Positions 1-8,283 of a stretch of 64,000 nucleotides of DNA are shown one piece after another. The position numbers and the translations under genes were made by a program. The stretch's first letter is position 1; every line of letters begins with the position of its first letter. Source of the stretch: Bradyrhizobium arachidis (GTDB lineage: Bacteria > Pseudomonadota > Alphaproteobacteria > Rhizobiales > Xanthobacteraceae); contig NZ_CP077970.1 of the NCBI RefSeq assembly GCF_024758505.1, positions 3,410,001 to 3,474,000 on the forward strand, in the 5' to 3' direction. Below the pieces are notes generated by a model that saw only the letters and a list, made by a program, of their open reading frames with translations, ran no database searches and was not told the origin of the DNA.

Positions 1-1
1 T

Positions 2-157
2 GCCAATGGCGCGCCGCATCCGCCGCCCGCGGCCTATGCCAAGAAATTCTCCGGTAAGTACGAGCACCGGACGATCGACGGTGGCATCGGGCACAACCTC
101 CCGCAGGAAGCCCCGCAGGCTTTTGTCGAAGCCGTCCTTGATGTCGCCAAGGCGTGA
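2..157 (+). CDS. alpha/beta hydrolase, C-terminal end (partial)
   Basis: Only the last 51 codons are in the window; the reading frame enters from the left edge and stops at TGA 155-157. The segment GGIGHNLPQEAP places a His-Asn in the position of the catalytic histidine of alpha/beta hydrolases, where a glycine-rich turn and GHN/GHW motif precede the last helix. The final helix (AFVEAVLDVAKA) also fits that fold. The nucleophile elbow and acid residue lie outside, so neither substrate nor subfamily can be given. Confidence 0.6.
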   Translation, partial: ANGAPHPPPAAYAKKFSGKYEHRTIDGGIGHNLPQEAPQAFVEAVLDVAKA

Positions 158-221
158 ACCGCCCTCTGCGTTGTTTTGCGTATAACGACCCTGGCCTGAA
201 TCGGCCATGCTCGCCAAACGG

Positions 222-238
222 TTAACGCCGGATTAACC
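222..238 (+). promoter_or_regulatory. consensus CtrA-type box TTAA-N7-TTAACC
   Basis: TTAA at 222-225, seven bases, then TTAACC at 233-238. This exactly fits the alphaproteobacterial CtrA consensus. With flanking GG it also forms an inverted repeat GGTTAA...TTAACC. It lies about 50 bp upstream of the ATG of the small ORF at 289, a usual place for a CtrA-controlled promoter. Confidence 0.5.
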
Positions 239-288
239 GGCGGGCCCTAGGCTGTCTCGGCTGGGGTGCTCGCATCGAGGGGAGCCCA

Positions 289-444
289 ATGGAAGCCCAG
301 AAGATCGCGATCGACGCCATCGTGGCGTTGACCGAGTGCGACCGTGACGCGGTGGCCGCCTTCATTCGCCGGATGTACCTCGCCGGCGTCAGGGACCCCA
401 AGCGCCTGACCTTCAAGGGACTGCAAGCGCTGGGGCGGGCGTGA
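289..444 (+). CDS. small conserved-looking protein, 51 aa, function unknown
   Basis: ATG 289 follows a strong ribosome-binding site (GAGGGGAG, 278-285) and the frame ends at TGA 442-444. The product is small, without a signal peptide or membrane segment. It is probably mostly helical with a basic C-terminal half (RRMYLAGVRDPKRL) and an acidic/hydrophobic N-terminal half. I do not recognise a named family. Support for a real gene comes from the strong RBS, normal codon use and the upstream CtrA-type box, which together suggest a cell-cycle-regulated small protein; this role is inference. Confidence 0.6.
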   Translation: MEAQKIAIDAIVALTECDRDAVAAFIRRMYLAGVRDPKRLTFKGLQALGRA

Positions 445-554
445 TCCGATCCGTTTCAGCCTGACTCCAGGTACGGGAACCCGCCTGCGGCGCCTTGCCG
501 CTGGGCCTGCGGCGGGTTACACGCATCTCCGGCTGGTCACTGGGGATTGGGGAA

Positions 555-1484
555 ATGCTGAGACAGCTCTTTGCGCCGCAACTTGTCATCCTCTATGTGC
601 TTGCGGCATCTACTATTTACGTTCACTTCCGGGGCAAGCAGCGGCTGCGTTTCGCCCGCCAGCTTGGCGATCATTCCACCTATCTCGCACCCTATAATGT
701 GCTGATGTATGCGGGCTCGGCCGTTCCGAACGAGCCGGTGATCTCGGTCAAACAGTTCCCGGAACTGCAGCCGCTCAGCGACAATTGGGAGACTATCCGC
801 GACGAGGCGGTGCGGCTGTTCGACGAGGGTTTCATTCGCGCGGCTGCCAAGAACAATGACTGGGGCTTCTATTCGTTCTTCAAGAGCGGCTGGAAACGCT
901 TTTACCTGAAGTGGTACGACGACTTCCTGCCGTCCGCGCGGACGCTGTGCCCGAAGACGGTCGAGCTCCTCAATTCGATCCCGAGCGTGCACGGCGCGAT
1001 GTTCGCGATGCTGCCGCCGGGCGGCAAGTTAGGGGCACACCGCGATCCCTTCGCTGGCTCGCTGCGCTATCACCTCGGGCTCGTCACGCCGAACTCGAAC
1101 AAGTGCCGCATCCTGGTCGACGGCGTCGAATGCGTCTGGCGCGACGGCGAAGCCTTCATGTTCGACGAGACCTTCATCCACAGCGCGGAGAATGCGACCG
1201 ACGTCAACCGCATCATCCTGTTCTGCGACGTCGAGCGCCCGATGAAGTACGGCTTCATGACCGCGATGAATCGCTGGGTCAGCCACCACATCGTCAAGGC
1301 CTCCGCGACGCAGAACGTCGACGGCGAGAATGTCGGCGTGCTCAACAAGGTCTTCGGCAAGCTCTACGAGATCCATCTCGGCAGCCGCAAGGTCAAGGAA
1401 TGGAATCGCAACGTCTACTACACGCTGAAATATTCGCTGACGGCGCTGATCCTCGGCCTCATCGTGATGTCGGCGTTGAGGTGA
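555..1484 (+). CDS. lpxO: aspartyl/asparaginyl beta-hydroxylase family, LpxO-like lipid A hydroxylase
   Basis: LpxO enzymes are Fe(II)/2-oxoglutarate dioxygenases that 2-hydroxylate a secondary acyl chain of lipid A at the inner membrane. The 309-aa product starts with a hydrophobic helix followed by IYVHFRGK and DHSTYLAPYNVLMY, which resemble the LpxO N-terminus. It carries the metal/cosubstrate residues His162-x-Asp164, His209 and Arg219 (GAHRDP; HSAEN...NRI). A second hydrophobic helix lies at the C-terminus. The start at 555 is preferred over an upstream in-frame start at 495 because a purine-rich GGGGATTGGGGAA precedes it and the protein then begins like LpxO. The nearby LPS genes fit this role. 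The hydroxylated acyl position is unknown. Confidence 0.8.
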   Translation: MLRQLFAPQLVILYVLAASTIYVHFRGKQRLRFARQLGDHSTYLAPYNVLMYAGSAVPNEPVISVKQFPELQPLSDNWETIRDEAVRLFDEGFIRAAAKNNDWGFYSFFKSGWKRFYLKWYDDFLPSARTLCPKTVELLNSIPSVHGAMFAMLPPGGKLGAHRDPFAGSLRYHLGLVTPNSNKCRILVDGVECVWRDGEAFMFDETFIHSAENATDVNRIILFCDVERPMKYGFMTAMNRWVSHHIVKASATQNVDGENVGVLNKVFGKLYEIHLGSRKVKEWNRNVYYTLKYSLTALILGLIVMSALR

Positions 1485-1516
1485 TCGGCGCAGTCGCGGC
1501 TAGTCTGGAGTAGGCG

Positions 1517-1975
1517 ATGGCTCCGTTGCCGGCCGCCGATACCGAGATCGAGCAGTTTTTCCGCCATTGGCTCGAAACCTTCGCGGGCTATGTCCGCGAG
1601 GTCGACTACGCGTCGGCAAAACCCCTGTTCCATCCGGATGTGCTGGCCTTCGGCACGCACAACGACGTCATCCCGGGCCTCGATCAATGGGTCGCGACGC
1701 AATGGGACAACGTCTGGCCGAAGACCTCCGACTTCCGTTTTGTCCTCGAGCAGACCCAGGTCCTGGCATCGCCCGACGGCACGATGGCAATCGTGATCGC
1801 GCCGTGGACGAGCACGGGATATCATTCCGATGGCAGCACGTTTCCGCGGCCGGGACGGGCGACGATGGTGTTCGCGAGAAACGCCGATGGTTGGCTCTGT
1901 GTGCACTCCCACATGTCGCTCAATCGCGGCGTGCCGCAGGTCAGCCACGCCAATCGGCCGGTGAAGGCGTGGTAG
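1517..1975 (+). CDS. NTF2-like / SnoaL-fold protein
   Basis: A 152-aa single-domain protein. The opening helix (IEQFFRHWLETFAGYVREVD) and FHPDVLAFGT are typical of the DUF4440/SnoaL_3 branch of the NTF2-like superfamily, and the later strands end in a VHSHMS segment. Members are cone-shaped dimers, often ketosteroid-isomerase-like, but no catalytic Asp pair can be assigned here. TCTGGAG precedes ATG 1517. The gene follows lpxO by about 30 bp and may share its transcript. A terminator lies immediately downstream. Specific function is unknown. Confidence 0.75.
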   Translation: MAPLPAADTEIEQFFRHWLETFAGYVREVDYASAKPLFHPDVLAFGTHNDVIPGLDQWVATQWDNVWPKTSDFRFVLEQTQVLASPDGTMAIVIAPWTSTGYHSDGSTFPRPGRATMVFARNADGWLCVHSHMSLNRGVPQVSHANRPVKAW

Positions 1976-1980
1976 AAACA

Positions 1981-2008
1981 AAAAGGCCCCAGATTGCAGG
2001 GGCCTTTT
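1981..2008. terminator. bidirectional intrinsic terminator
   Basis: Stem AAAAGGCCCC / GGGGCCTTTT with an 8-base loop. A/T tracts on both sides let it serve the convergent NTF2-like gene (+) and the FAH-family gene (-). Confidence 0.85.
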
Positions 2009-2030
2009 CGACGTCTTGATGCGTAGCGCT

Positions 2031-2732
2031 TTATTCCGGCTTGCCGATCGACACCTTCAGCGAGCCGACGCCGTCGACGCCGCATTCGAGCTGGTCGCCC
2101 ACCTGAAGCTGGGAGACGCCGGCGGGCGTTCCCGTCATGATGATGTCGCCGGCGGCGAGCTTCACCTGCTGGGAGAGCTGCCAGATGATCTCGGGCACGT
2201 TCCAGATCAATTCGGTGAGGTCGCCCTTCTGGGCTTCCTTGCCGTTGACGGTAAGCCAGATCTTGCCCTTCGAGGGATGGCCGATCTTCGCGGCCGGCTG
2301 CACCGCGGAGCAGGGCGCCGAATAGTCGAACGACTTGCCGACCTCCCAGGGACGCTCCTTCTTGCGCGAGGCAAGCTGGAGATCGCGGCGGGTGAGGTCG
2401 ATGCCGACGGCATAGCCGTAGACGTGATCGAGCGCCTTCTCAGTGGGGATGTTCAGGCCGCCGCTCTTCATCGCGACGATGAGCTCGACCTCGTGATGCA
2501 GATCCTTGGTCAGCGGCGGATAGGGAATGGTCGCACCGTCAGGCACCAGCATGTCGGCGTGCTTGGCGAAGAAGAACGGCGGCGCGCGCTCGTCATTGCC
2601 CATCTCTCTGATGTGCTCGAGATAGTTGCGGCCGACGCACCAGATGCGGCGTACCGGATAACGTCCGGCCTCGCCGACGACGGGAAGCGATGCCTGAGTT
2701 GGGAGCGGGATGACGTAGGAGGCGGCGTTCAT
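2031..2732 (-). CDS. fumarylacetoacetate hydrolase (FAH) family protein
   Basis: A 233-aa protein with the hallmarks of the FAH family C-terminal domain. These are CVGRNYLEH near the N-terminus, a metal-binding LHHEVELIVAM (the paired Glu), GYAVGIDLTRRDLQ, GKSFDYSAPCSAVQP and the closing MTGTPAGV loop. This short form includes fumarylpyruvate hydrolases, acylpyruvases and oxaloacetate decarboxylases/tautomerases that act on 2-oxo acids using Mg2+. Aromatic catabolism genes are absent nearby, so the substrate is not fixed; a housekeeping acylpyruvase is as likely as a gentisate-pathway enzyme. Confidence 0.88.
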   Translation of the reverse strand: MNAASYVIPLPTQASLPVVGEAGRYPVRRIWCVGRNYLEHIREMGNDERAPPFFFAKHADMLVPDGATIPYPPLTKDLHHEVELIVAMKSGGLNIPTEKALDHVYGYAVGIDLTRRDLQLASRKKERPWEVGKSFDYSAPCSAVQPAAKIGHPSKGKIWLTVNGKEAQKGDLTELIWNVPEIIWQLSQQVKLAAGDIIMTGTPAGVSQLQVGDQLECGVDGVGSLKVSIGKPE

Positions 2733-2765
2733 GAAGCGATCTCGCTGATCGTGAGGTGAAGTATT

Positions 2766-4568
2766 TTAGGCTGTGGCACTGATCGGCGCCAGCGTACCGG
2801 CGTCGTGGTGTTGCAGGCGGAAGAAAGAGGCATAGCGGCCCGAGCGGCGGAGCAGCTCGTCATGCCGGCCCTGCTCGACGATCTCGCCGCCCTCGACCAC
2901 CAGGATCGCGTCCGCGTGCATGATGGTGTGCAGGCGATGGGCGATCACGATGGTGGTGCGGTTCCGGCAGAGATGCTCGATCGCTTCCTGCACCTGCTTC
3001 TCCGACTCGGAATCGAGCGCCGCAGTGGCCTCGTCGAGCAAGATGATCGGCGCGTTCTTGATCAGCGCGCGGGCGACCGCGATGCGCTGCCGCTGGCCGC
3101 CGGAGAGCTGTGTGCCGTGCTCGCCGACCGGCGTGTCGTAGCCGAGCGGGAAGCTCATGATGAAATCATGCGCGCAAGCCGCCTTGGCGGCATCGATGAT
3201 CTGCTCCTCGCTCGCGCCCGGTTTGCCGAACGCGATATTGTTGCGGATCGTGTCGCGGAACAGATAGACGTCCTGGCCGACATAGGCGGTTTGCGCCCGC
3301 AGCGATTTTCGCGAGACCTGTGCAATCGACTGGCCGTCGATCAAAATGTCGCCCTGCGTCGCCTCGTAGAAGCGCAGCAGCAGCGCAAGCACCGTGGACT
3401 TGCCACCGCCGGAGGGCCCGACCAGCGCGGTTACCTTGCCGGGCTCGGCGACGAAGCTCATGCGATTGAGCACGGTCTCGCCCGCGCGATAGGCGAAGCT
3501 AACGTCATTGAACTCGATGCGCGCATCGGAGAGTTTCAGCGCCGGCTTGTCGTCGTCGGAGCGCTCGCTCGCGGGGCTGTCGACGACCTCGAGCAGCATG
3601 CGCGCGCCGACGAGCTGGCTGTTGAGATCGATATTGAGCCGCGCCAGGCGCTTTGCCGGCTCGGTTGCCATCAGGAAGGCGGTCATGAAGGAAAAGAACG
3701 CGCCGGGCGTGGCGTTGAGCGCGACCACGCTGTAGCCGCCATAGAGCAGGCAGCCGGCGACCGCAAAGCCGCCAAGCATCTCCATCAGCGGGTTCGAGCG
3801 ATTGGCGACGCGCGCCATCTTGTTGGCATTGCGCTCGACGATCGCGATGTTCTCGTCGATGCGCTGTTGCATGGTCTCTTCCAGCGTGAACGCCTTGACG
3901 GTGCGGATGCCTTGCAGCGATTCCTGCATGGTCTCCAGGATATCGGCGGTGCCGGTGAACTGGTGGTAGGCGAGGCCCTTGATGCGCTTGACCAGCTTGC
4001 GCAGCACCAGCATCGCCGGCGGTACCACCACGAGGCCGATGAACGACATCAGCGGATCCTGCCACACCATCACGGCGATCATGCTGGCCAGCATCATGAA
4101 GTCGCGCCCGATGGCGTTGACGAGCATGTTGAGCACGTCGGTGATGGACTTCGCGCCCGCCGTCAGCCGCGCCAGGAATTCGGACGAATGCCGCTCGGAG
4201 AAGAAGCCGATGCTCTCGTGCATCAGCTTGGCAAAAAGCTGGCGCTGGTTGTTGGCGAGGATGGCGTTGGAGATCTTGGACAGGATCACGGTGTGGCCGT
4301 AGGTCGCCACGCCCTTGATGAACAGCAGGATCACCGTGACGCCTGATAGCATCGCGATGCCGGGGATGTTCTTGTCGACATAGGCTTGGTTGATGACCTG
4401 GCCGAGAACATAGGTCGCAGCCGCGGTCGAGCCGGCGGCCACCGCCATCAGGGCGAAGGCGGTGAGGTAGCGCCGCCAATAGGCGATCCCCTGTTCCATG
4501 ACCAGGCGGCGTACCAGAACGGCCGCGCCATAGGGATCGTCGGTGATTTTCTTTGGAAACTGGGCCAT
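2766..4568 (-). CDS. ABC transporter, fused permease/ATPase, MsbA-like
   Basis: A 600-aa half-transporter with six transmembrane helices in roughly residues 30-330 and a C-terminal nucleotide-binding domain. Walker A (GPSGGGKS, about residue 383), the LSGGQRQRIAVARAL signature (about 488) and Walker B (IILLDEATAALD, about 505) are intact, followed by a switch His (AHRLHTI). This is the arrangement of MsbA-type exporters that flip lipid A-core. The neighbouring polysaccharide genes make an envelope lipid a plausible cargo. Peptide or drug export by the same fold cannot be excluded. galE lies upstream on the same strand across a 119-bp gap. Confidence 0.85.
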   Translation of the reverse strand: MAQFPKKITDDPYGAAVLVRRLVMEQGIAYWRRYLTAFALMAVAAGSTAAATYVLGQVINQAYVDKNIPGIAMLSGVTVILLFIKGVATYGHTVILSKISNAILANNQRQLFAKLMHESIGFFSERHSSEFLARLTAGAKSITDVLNMLVNAIGRDFMMLASMIAVMVWQDPLMSFIGLVVVPPAMLVLRKLVKRIKGLAYHQFTGTADILETMQESLQGIRTVKAFTLEETMQQRIDENIAIVERNANKMARVANRSNPLMEMLGGFAVAGCLLYGGYSVVALNATPGAFFSFMTAFLMATEPAKRLARLNIDLNSQLVGARMLLEVVDSPASERSDDDKPALKLSDARIEFNDVSFAYRAGETVLNRMSFVAEPGKVTALVGPSGGGKSTVLALLLRFYEATQGDILIDGQSIAQVSRKSLRAQTAYVGQDVYLFRDTIRNNIAFGKPGASEEQIIDAAKAACAHDFIMSFPLGYDTPVGEHGTQLSGGQRQRIAVARALIKNAPIILLDEATAALDSESEKQVQEAIEHLCRNRTTIVIAHRLHTIMHADAILVVEGGEIVEQGRHDELLRRSGRYASFFRLQHHDAGTLAPISATA

Positions 4569-4687
4569 CCGCAGTCCATTGACGGGGCGGCGACAGGATT
4601 GCGCCGCGCGTCAGGGATCGAATGGCCTCTGTGCCCGCTAGACGCGGGTTTTTCAAGCCCAATTAAGGGCTTGCATGATCACGGATT

Positions 4688-5701
4688 TTAGGCCGAGGCG
4701 GCCTGCCGCAGCTCGCCATGGCGCTCGCGGAACAGCTTTTCCTCCCAGGCGAGCGCGTGCGCGGCAATCGTCTCGAGGTCGTCATATTGCGGCTGCCAGT
4801 CGAGCAGGCCGCGGATGCGGCTGGTATCGGCGACCATGGTCATGATGTCGCCGGGCCGGCGCGGGGCGTATTGCACGGCAAAGCTGCGGCCGGACACCCG
4901 CCGCACCGCGTCGATGGTCTCGAGCACGGAATAGCCGCGGCCATAGCCGCAGTTCAGCGTCGTCGAGGCGCCGCCGCGGCGCAGATAGGCGAGCGCCGAA
5001 CGGTGCGCCTGCGACAGATCCGTGACGTGGATGAAGTCGCGGATGCAGCTTCCGTCCTGCGTCGGATAGTCGGTGCCGAACACGTCGATCTTGGCGCGCT
5101 GGCCGGTGGCGGCTTCGACCGCGATCTTGAGCAGATGCGTGGCGCCGACGGTCGCAAGCCCGATGCGCGCCTGCGGATCGGCGCCGGCGACGTTGAAATA
5201 GCGCAAGGTCACGTACTGCATGCCGTAGGCGGAGGCGACGTCGTGCAGCATGATCTCGGTCATCAGCTTCGACGAGCCGTAAGGCGACAGCGGCCGCGTC
5301 GGCGCGTGCTCGGGCACCGGCACCTGATCCGGATTGCCGTAGACGGCCGCGGTCGAAGAGAAGATGAAGCGGTTGATGCCGCGCTTCACCGCCACGTTGA
5401 GCAGATTGCGCGCGGTCATGAAGTTATTGCGGTAGTAGCCGAGCGGATCGCGCATCGAATCCGGCACGACGACCGAGCCCGCGAAATGGATGATGCTCTC
5501 GATGTTGTGCTGGGCGATCACGCCTTCGACCAGGTTCTCGTCGCCGGCATCGCCGATGAACAGCGGCACGCCTTCCGGCAAGTAAGCCGAGAAGCCGGTC
5601 GAGAGATCGTCGATCACGACGACGTCCTCGCCGGCTTCCGCCAGCGCCAGAACCGTGTGACTTCCGATATAGCCGGCACCGCCGGTGACAAGCACAGTCA
5701 T
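4688..5701 (-). CDS. galE: UDP-glucose 4-epimerase
   Basis: GalE interconverts UDP-glucose and UDP-galactose (and often the N-acetyl forms), supplying galactose for surface polysaccharide. The 337-aa length is usual. The NAD-binding TGGAGYIGSH motif is at residues 6-15, SSTAAVYG at 115-122, and the catalytic Tyr141-x3-Lys145 (SPYGSSK). GYGRGYSV and RPGD motifs further on are characteristic of GalE. GGGTGAGATC precedes the ATG. It is transcribed away from the divergent glycosyltransferase at 5829. Confidence 0.93.
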   Translation of the reverse strand: MTVLVTGGAGYIGSHTVLALAEAGEDVVVIDDLSTGFSAYLPEGVPLFIGDAGDENLVEGVIAQHNIESIIHFAGSVVVPDSMRDPLGYYRNNFMTARNLLNVAVKRGINRFIFSSTAAVYGNPDQVPVPEHAPTRPLSPYGSSKLMTEIMLHDVASAYGMQYVTLRYFNVAGADPQARIGLATVGATHLLKIAVEAATGQRAKIDVFGTDYPTQDGSCIRDFIHVTDLSQAHRSALAYLRRGGASTTLNCGYGRGYSVLETIDAVRRVSGRSFAVQYAPRRPGDIMTMVADTSRIRGLLDWQPQYDDLETIAAHALAWEEKLFRERHGELRQAASA

Positions 5702-5828
5702 GATCTCACCCGTCTTCCGATCATCCGCCGATGCTAACGTTTGTGCGGTGAAGAGGGGGTTTCGGCGGACCTGAACTGGTCACTATGCTTAATGTTGCGT
5801 ATAGGAACTGCGCGAAACGGAGTGTGAC

Positions 5829-6866
5829 GTGCCCAATTCTCCCGGCGAATTGCAGGTGATCGTGCCAAATCTGCACAGGCGCTATTCCGGCGTGACCGCG
5901 ACCAACCGCATGGTCGCGCCGCGGCTCGCAAAGCTGTATCGCGCGGCCTGGTTCGGCACCGACGCGCCGGAGGGAATTGCGCGGCTCAGCGGCGCCGATT
6001 TCATGAAGATGTGGCGCCGGTCCGCGCCACTGATCTGGCACGCGCGGCGCAACAACGAGATGATCGCCGGCGTCGCCTTGCGCGCGCTCGGCTGGCCGTT
6101 GAAGCTGGTGTTCACGTCGGCGGCGCAGCGCCACCATAGCTGGATCACGCGTTGGCTGATCCGCAGGATGGATGCGATCATCGCGACGTCGGACATTTCA
6201 GCCTCGTTCCTGAAAGTGAAGGCGACCGTGATTCCGCATGGTGTCGACACCGAAATCTATGCGCCGCCCGCCGATCGTGACGCGGCCTTCGCGGAAGCCG
6301 CGCTGCCCGGCCGCTACGCGATCGGCTGCTTCGGTCGCGTGCGCGCGCAGAAGGGCAGCGACGTCTTCGTCGATGCTATGTGTACCCTGTTGCCGCGCTA
6401 TCCCGATTTCACCGCGGTCATCGTCGGCGCGGTCACGCCGGAGCAGATGCCGTTCGCGAACGACCTGAAGAAGCGGATCGAGGCCGCAGGCCTCCAGACG
6501 CGGATCGTCATCACCGGCGAGCTGCCGATCGAGGACGTGCAGCGCTGGTACCAGCGGCTGACGATCTATGCCTTCACCTCGCGCAACGAAGGTTTTGGCC
6601 TGACGCTGATCGAGGCGATGTCGGCAGGCAGCGCGCTCGTGGCCTCACGCGCCGGTGCGGCCGAACTCGTGGTCGAGGACGGCGTCACCGGCGTGCTGAT
6701 GCCGCCGGGCGATGCCGACGCGCTGGCCGCGGCGCTGGAGCCGCTGATGCGCGATCCGGCTTCAGCGCTCGCCATGGGCGCGCGAGGGCGGGCGCGGGTG
6801 CTGGCGCAATTCAGCCTGGATGCGGAAGCGAAGCGGATCGGCGAGGTCTATCGTCCGCTGCTCTGA
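5829..6866 (+). CDS. lpcC: glycosyltransferase family 4, LpcC-like core mannosyltransferase
   Basis: A 345-aa GT-B fold enzyme. The N-terminal acceptor domain opens with VIVPNLHRRYSGVTATNR, and the C-terminal donor domain holds GCFGRVRAQKGSDVF and the E-x7-E motif (SRNEGFGLTLIEAMSAG). Rhizobial LpcC transfers mannose to Kdo in the LPS inner core, and its N-terminus resembles this one. Overall similarity and the LPS setting support that call, but acceptor specificity cannot be read from sequence. The start is GTG 5829 without a strong ribosome-binding site. ManC, encoded further on, could supply GDP-mannose. Confidence 0.75.
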   Translation: MPNSPGELQVIVPNLHRRYSGVTATNRMVAPRLAKLYRAAWFGTDAPEGIARLSGADFMKMWRRSAPLIWHARRNNEMIAGVALRALGWPLKLVFTSAAQRHHSWITRWLIRRMDAIIATSDISASFLKVKATVIPHGVDTEIYAPPADRDAAFAEAALPGRYAIGCFGRVRAQKGSDVFVDAMCTLLPRYPDFTAVIVGAVTPEQMPFANDLKKRIEAAGLQTRIVITGELPIEDVQRWYQRLTIYAFTSRNEGFGLTLIEAMSAGSALVASRAGAAELVVEDGVTGVLMPPGDADALAAALEPLMRDPASALAMGARGRARVLAQFSLDAEAKRIGEVYRPLL

Positions 6867-7037
6867 ACCGGCGCTTTCGGGGCCCCTCCGACAAAAGTGT
6901 CGAAACAACCCCATGCACAGTAGCCGAATGACGGTCGGCGCGAATTACGGATTTTACGAAAAATCACTTGACGCGTCGGGCAAATCGGGGGCATATTGTC
7001 ATCCTCGCCCGTAGCCTCGATGACGCCTCCAGCCCGC

Positions 7038-8108
7038 TCAAGTCGTGGCGTGCGCGGCCGTTTCCTGCAGCACCCGTTGCGCAATCGCGACGACCTCGGA
7101 CGCTGCGATATCGCGCATGCAGCGGTGATCGTTCATTTTGCAGATCGTGCTCTGGCAGGGTTGGCAGGACAGCACGCTCTTGTTCTGGACGACGGTGGCG
7201 GCAAGGCCGTTGAGCGGGGCCCAGAGGTAGGGACTGGTCGGGCCAAAAATGCCCATCGTCGGCGTGCCCAGGGCTGCCGCGATATGCATCAAGCCGGAGT
7301 CGTTGGAGATGGCTACGCCGGCCGCGGCCATAGCCAGCACGCCGTTGCGCAAATCCGTGCCGGTCAGGTCCCGAACGCGCGGTCCGCCGGCGGCGACGAT
7401 CTCCTGCGCCAACGCCTTCTCGCCGGGGCCGCCGACGACCCAGACCTCGAGTCCTAGTTCGGCGAATTGGCGGGCGGCTTCCGGATAATAGGTCCAGCGC
7501 TTGGATGCGCCGACCGAGCCGGGGCCGAGCGCAACGGCGGCGCCGGTGCCGAGGCCGTTCGCCTGCTGCCAGCGGGCGACGTCCTCGGGCGGCACCCGCA
7601 ATTGCGGCACCGGCCACTCGGAGGGCAGCGGCGCGCCGTCGGGCTGGGCGAGGGAGGCATTTTTGTCGATGAAGCGCGGCAGGGCCTTTTCGCCCCAGCG
7701 CCATTGGTTGATCAGGCCGAAGCGGGCCTCGCCGACGAAGCCGACCCTTTCTGGAATGCCGGCCAGCGCGGGGGCAATGGCGGCCTTCCAGGTCCGGGGC
7801 AGCACCAGGGCCGTGCCGTAGTTCCGCATCCGCAGCAGCCGCGCCAGGCCGAACTGGCGGCCCACGGCGAGTCGGCTGCGCGGCAGATCCCAGACGATCC
7901 CCTCGCGGACCCCGGGCATGTAGTCGACCAGGGGGGCGCACAGCGAGGTCGTCAGCAGGTCGACCGGCCGGTTCGGCCAGCGCTCCTTCAAGACCCGCAC
8001 CACCGTGTGTCCGCGGACGAAGTCGCCGATCCACATATAGGGGATGATCAGGATCGGGCGGGTGTCGGCCGGATCCACGGCTCCCTGAAATTGCGAATCT
8101 TGGTTCAT
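7038..8108 (-). CDS. waaF: ADP-heptose:LPS heptosyltransferase (GT9)
   Basis: A 356-aa family 9 glycosyltransferase that adds heptose from ADP-heptose to the LPS inner core on the cytoplasmic face. Features are the N-terminal PILIIPYMWIGDFVRGHTVV, then RVGFVGEARFGLINQW, the donor-binding LGPGSVGASKRW and the conserved NDSGLMHIAAALGTP, all as in WaaF/RfaF. An Asp in the N-terminal GDF is the expected catalytic base. The neighbouring divergent hldD and hldE make its donor. I cannot separate WaaC from WaaF duty with certainty, though the sequence reads more like WaaF. Confidence 0.85.
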   Translation of the reverse strand: MNQDSQFQGAVDPADTRPILIIPYMWIGDFVRGHTVVRVLKERWPNRPVDLLTTSLCAPLVDYMPGVREGIVWDLPRSRLAVGRQFGLARLLRMRNYGTALVLPRTWKAAIAPALAGIPERVGFVGEARFGLINQWRWGEKALPRFIDKNASLAQPDGAPLPSEWPVPQLRVPPEDVARWQQANGLGTGAAVALGPGSVGASKRWTYYPEAARQFAELGLEVWVVGGPGEKALAQEIVAAGGPRVRDLTGTDLRNGVLAMAAAGVAISNDSGLMHIAAALGTPTMGIFGPTSPYLWAPLNGLAATVVQNKSVLSCQPCQSTICKMNDHRCMRDIAASEVVAIAQRVLQETAAHATT

Positions 8109-8283
8109 CTGTTAATGGTGGCGATCGAGGCGATTTAGCTGGCGGTTCGGTAGCCGCTCCCGGCCGGGAGGTAAAGGCGGGACAGCAGGCGGTCCAAAAC
8201 CGCTTACACTTTGGCGGATCATGCGCTAGGGCAGGACCGGCGCTCGCGCTGCAATCTGGGCGAAATCGGGCAGGGATTTTGGA

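Noticed and set aside
2805..4346. 513-codon open frame opposite the ABC transporter
   Set aside because: The opposite strand carries intact Walker A, signature and Walker B motifs. The antisense product is Arg/Asp/His-rich without any fold signature, as expected for a shadow frame in high-GC DNA.
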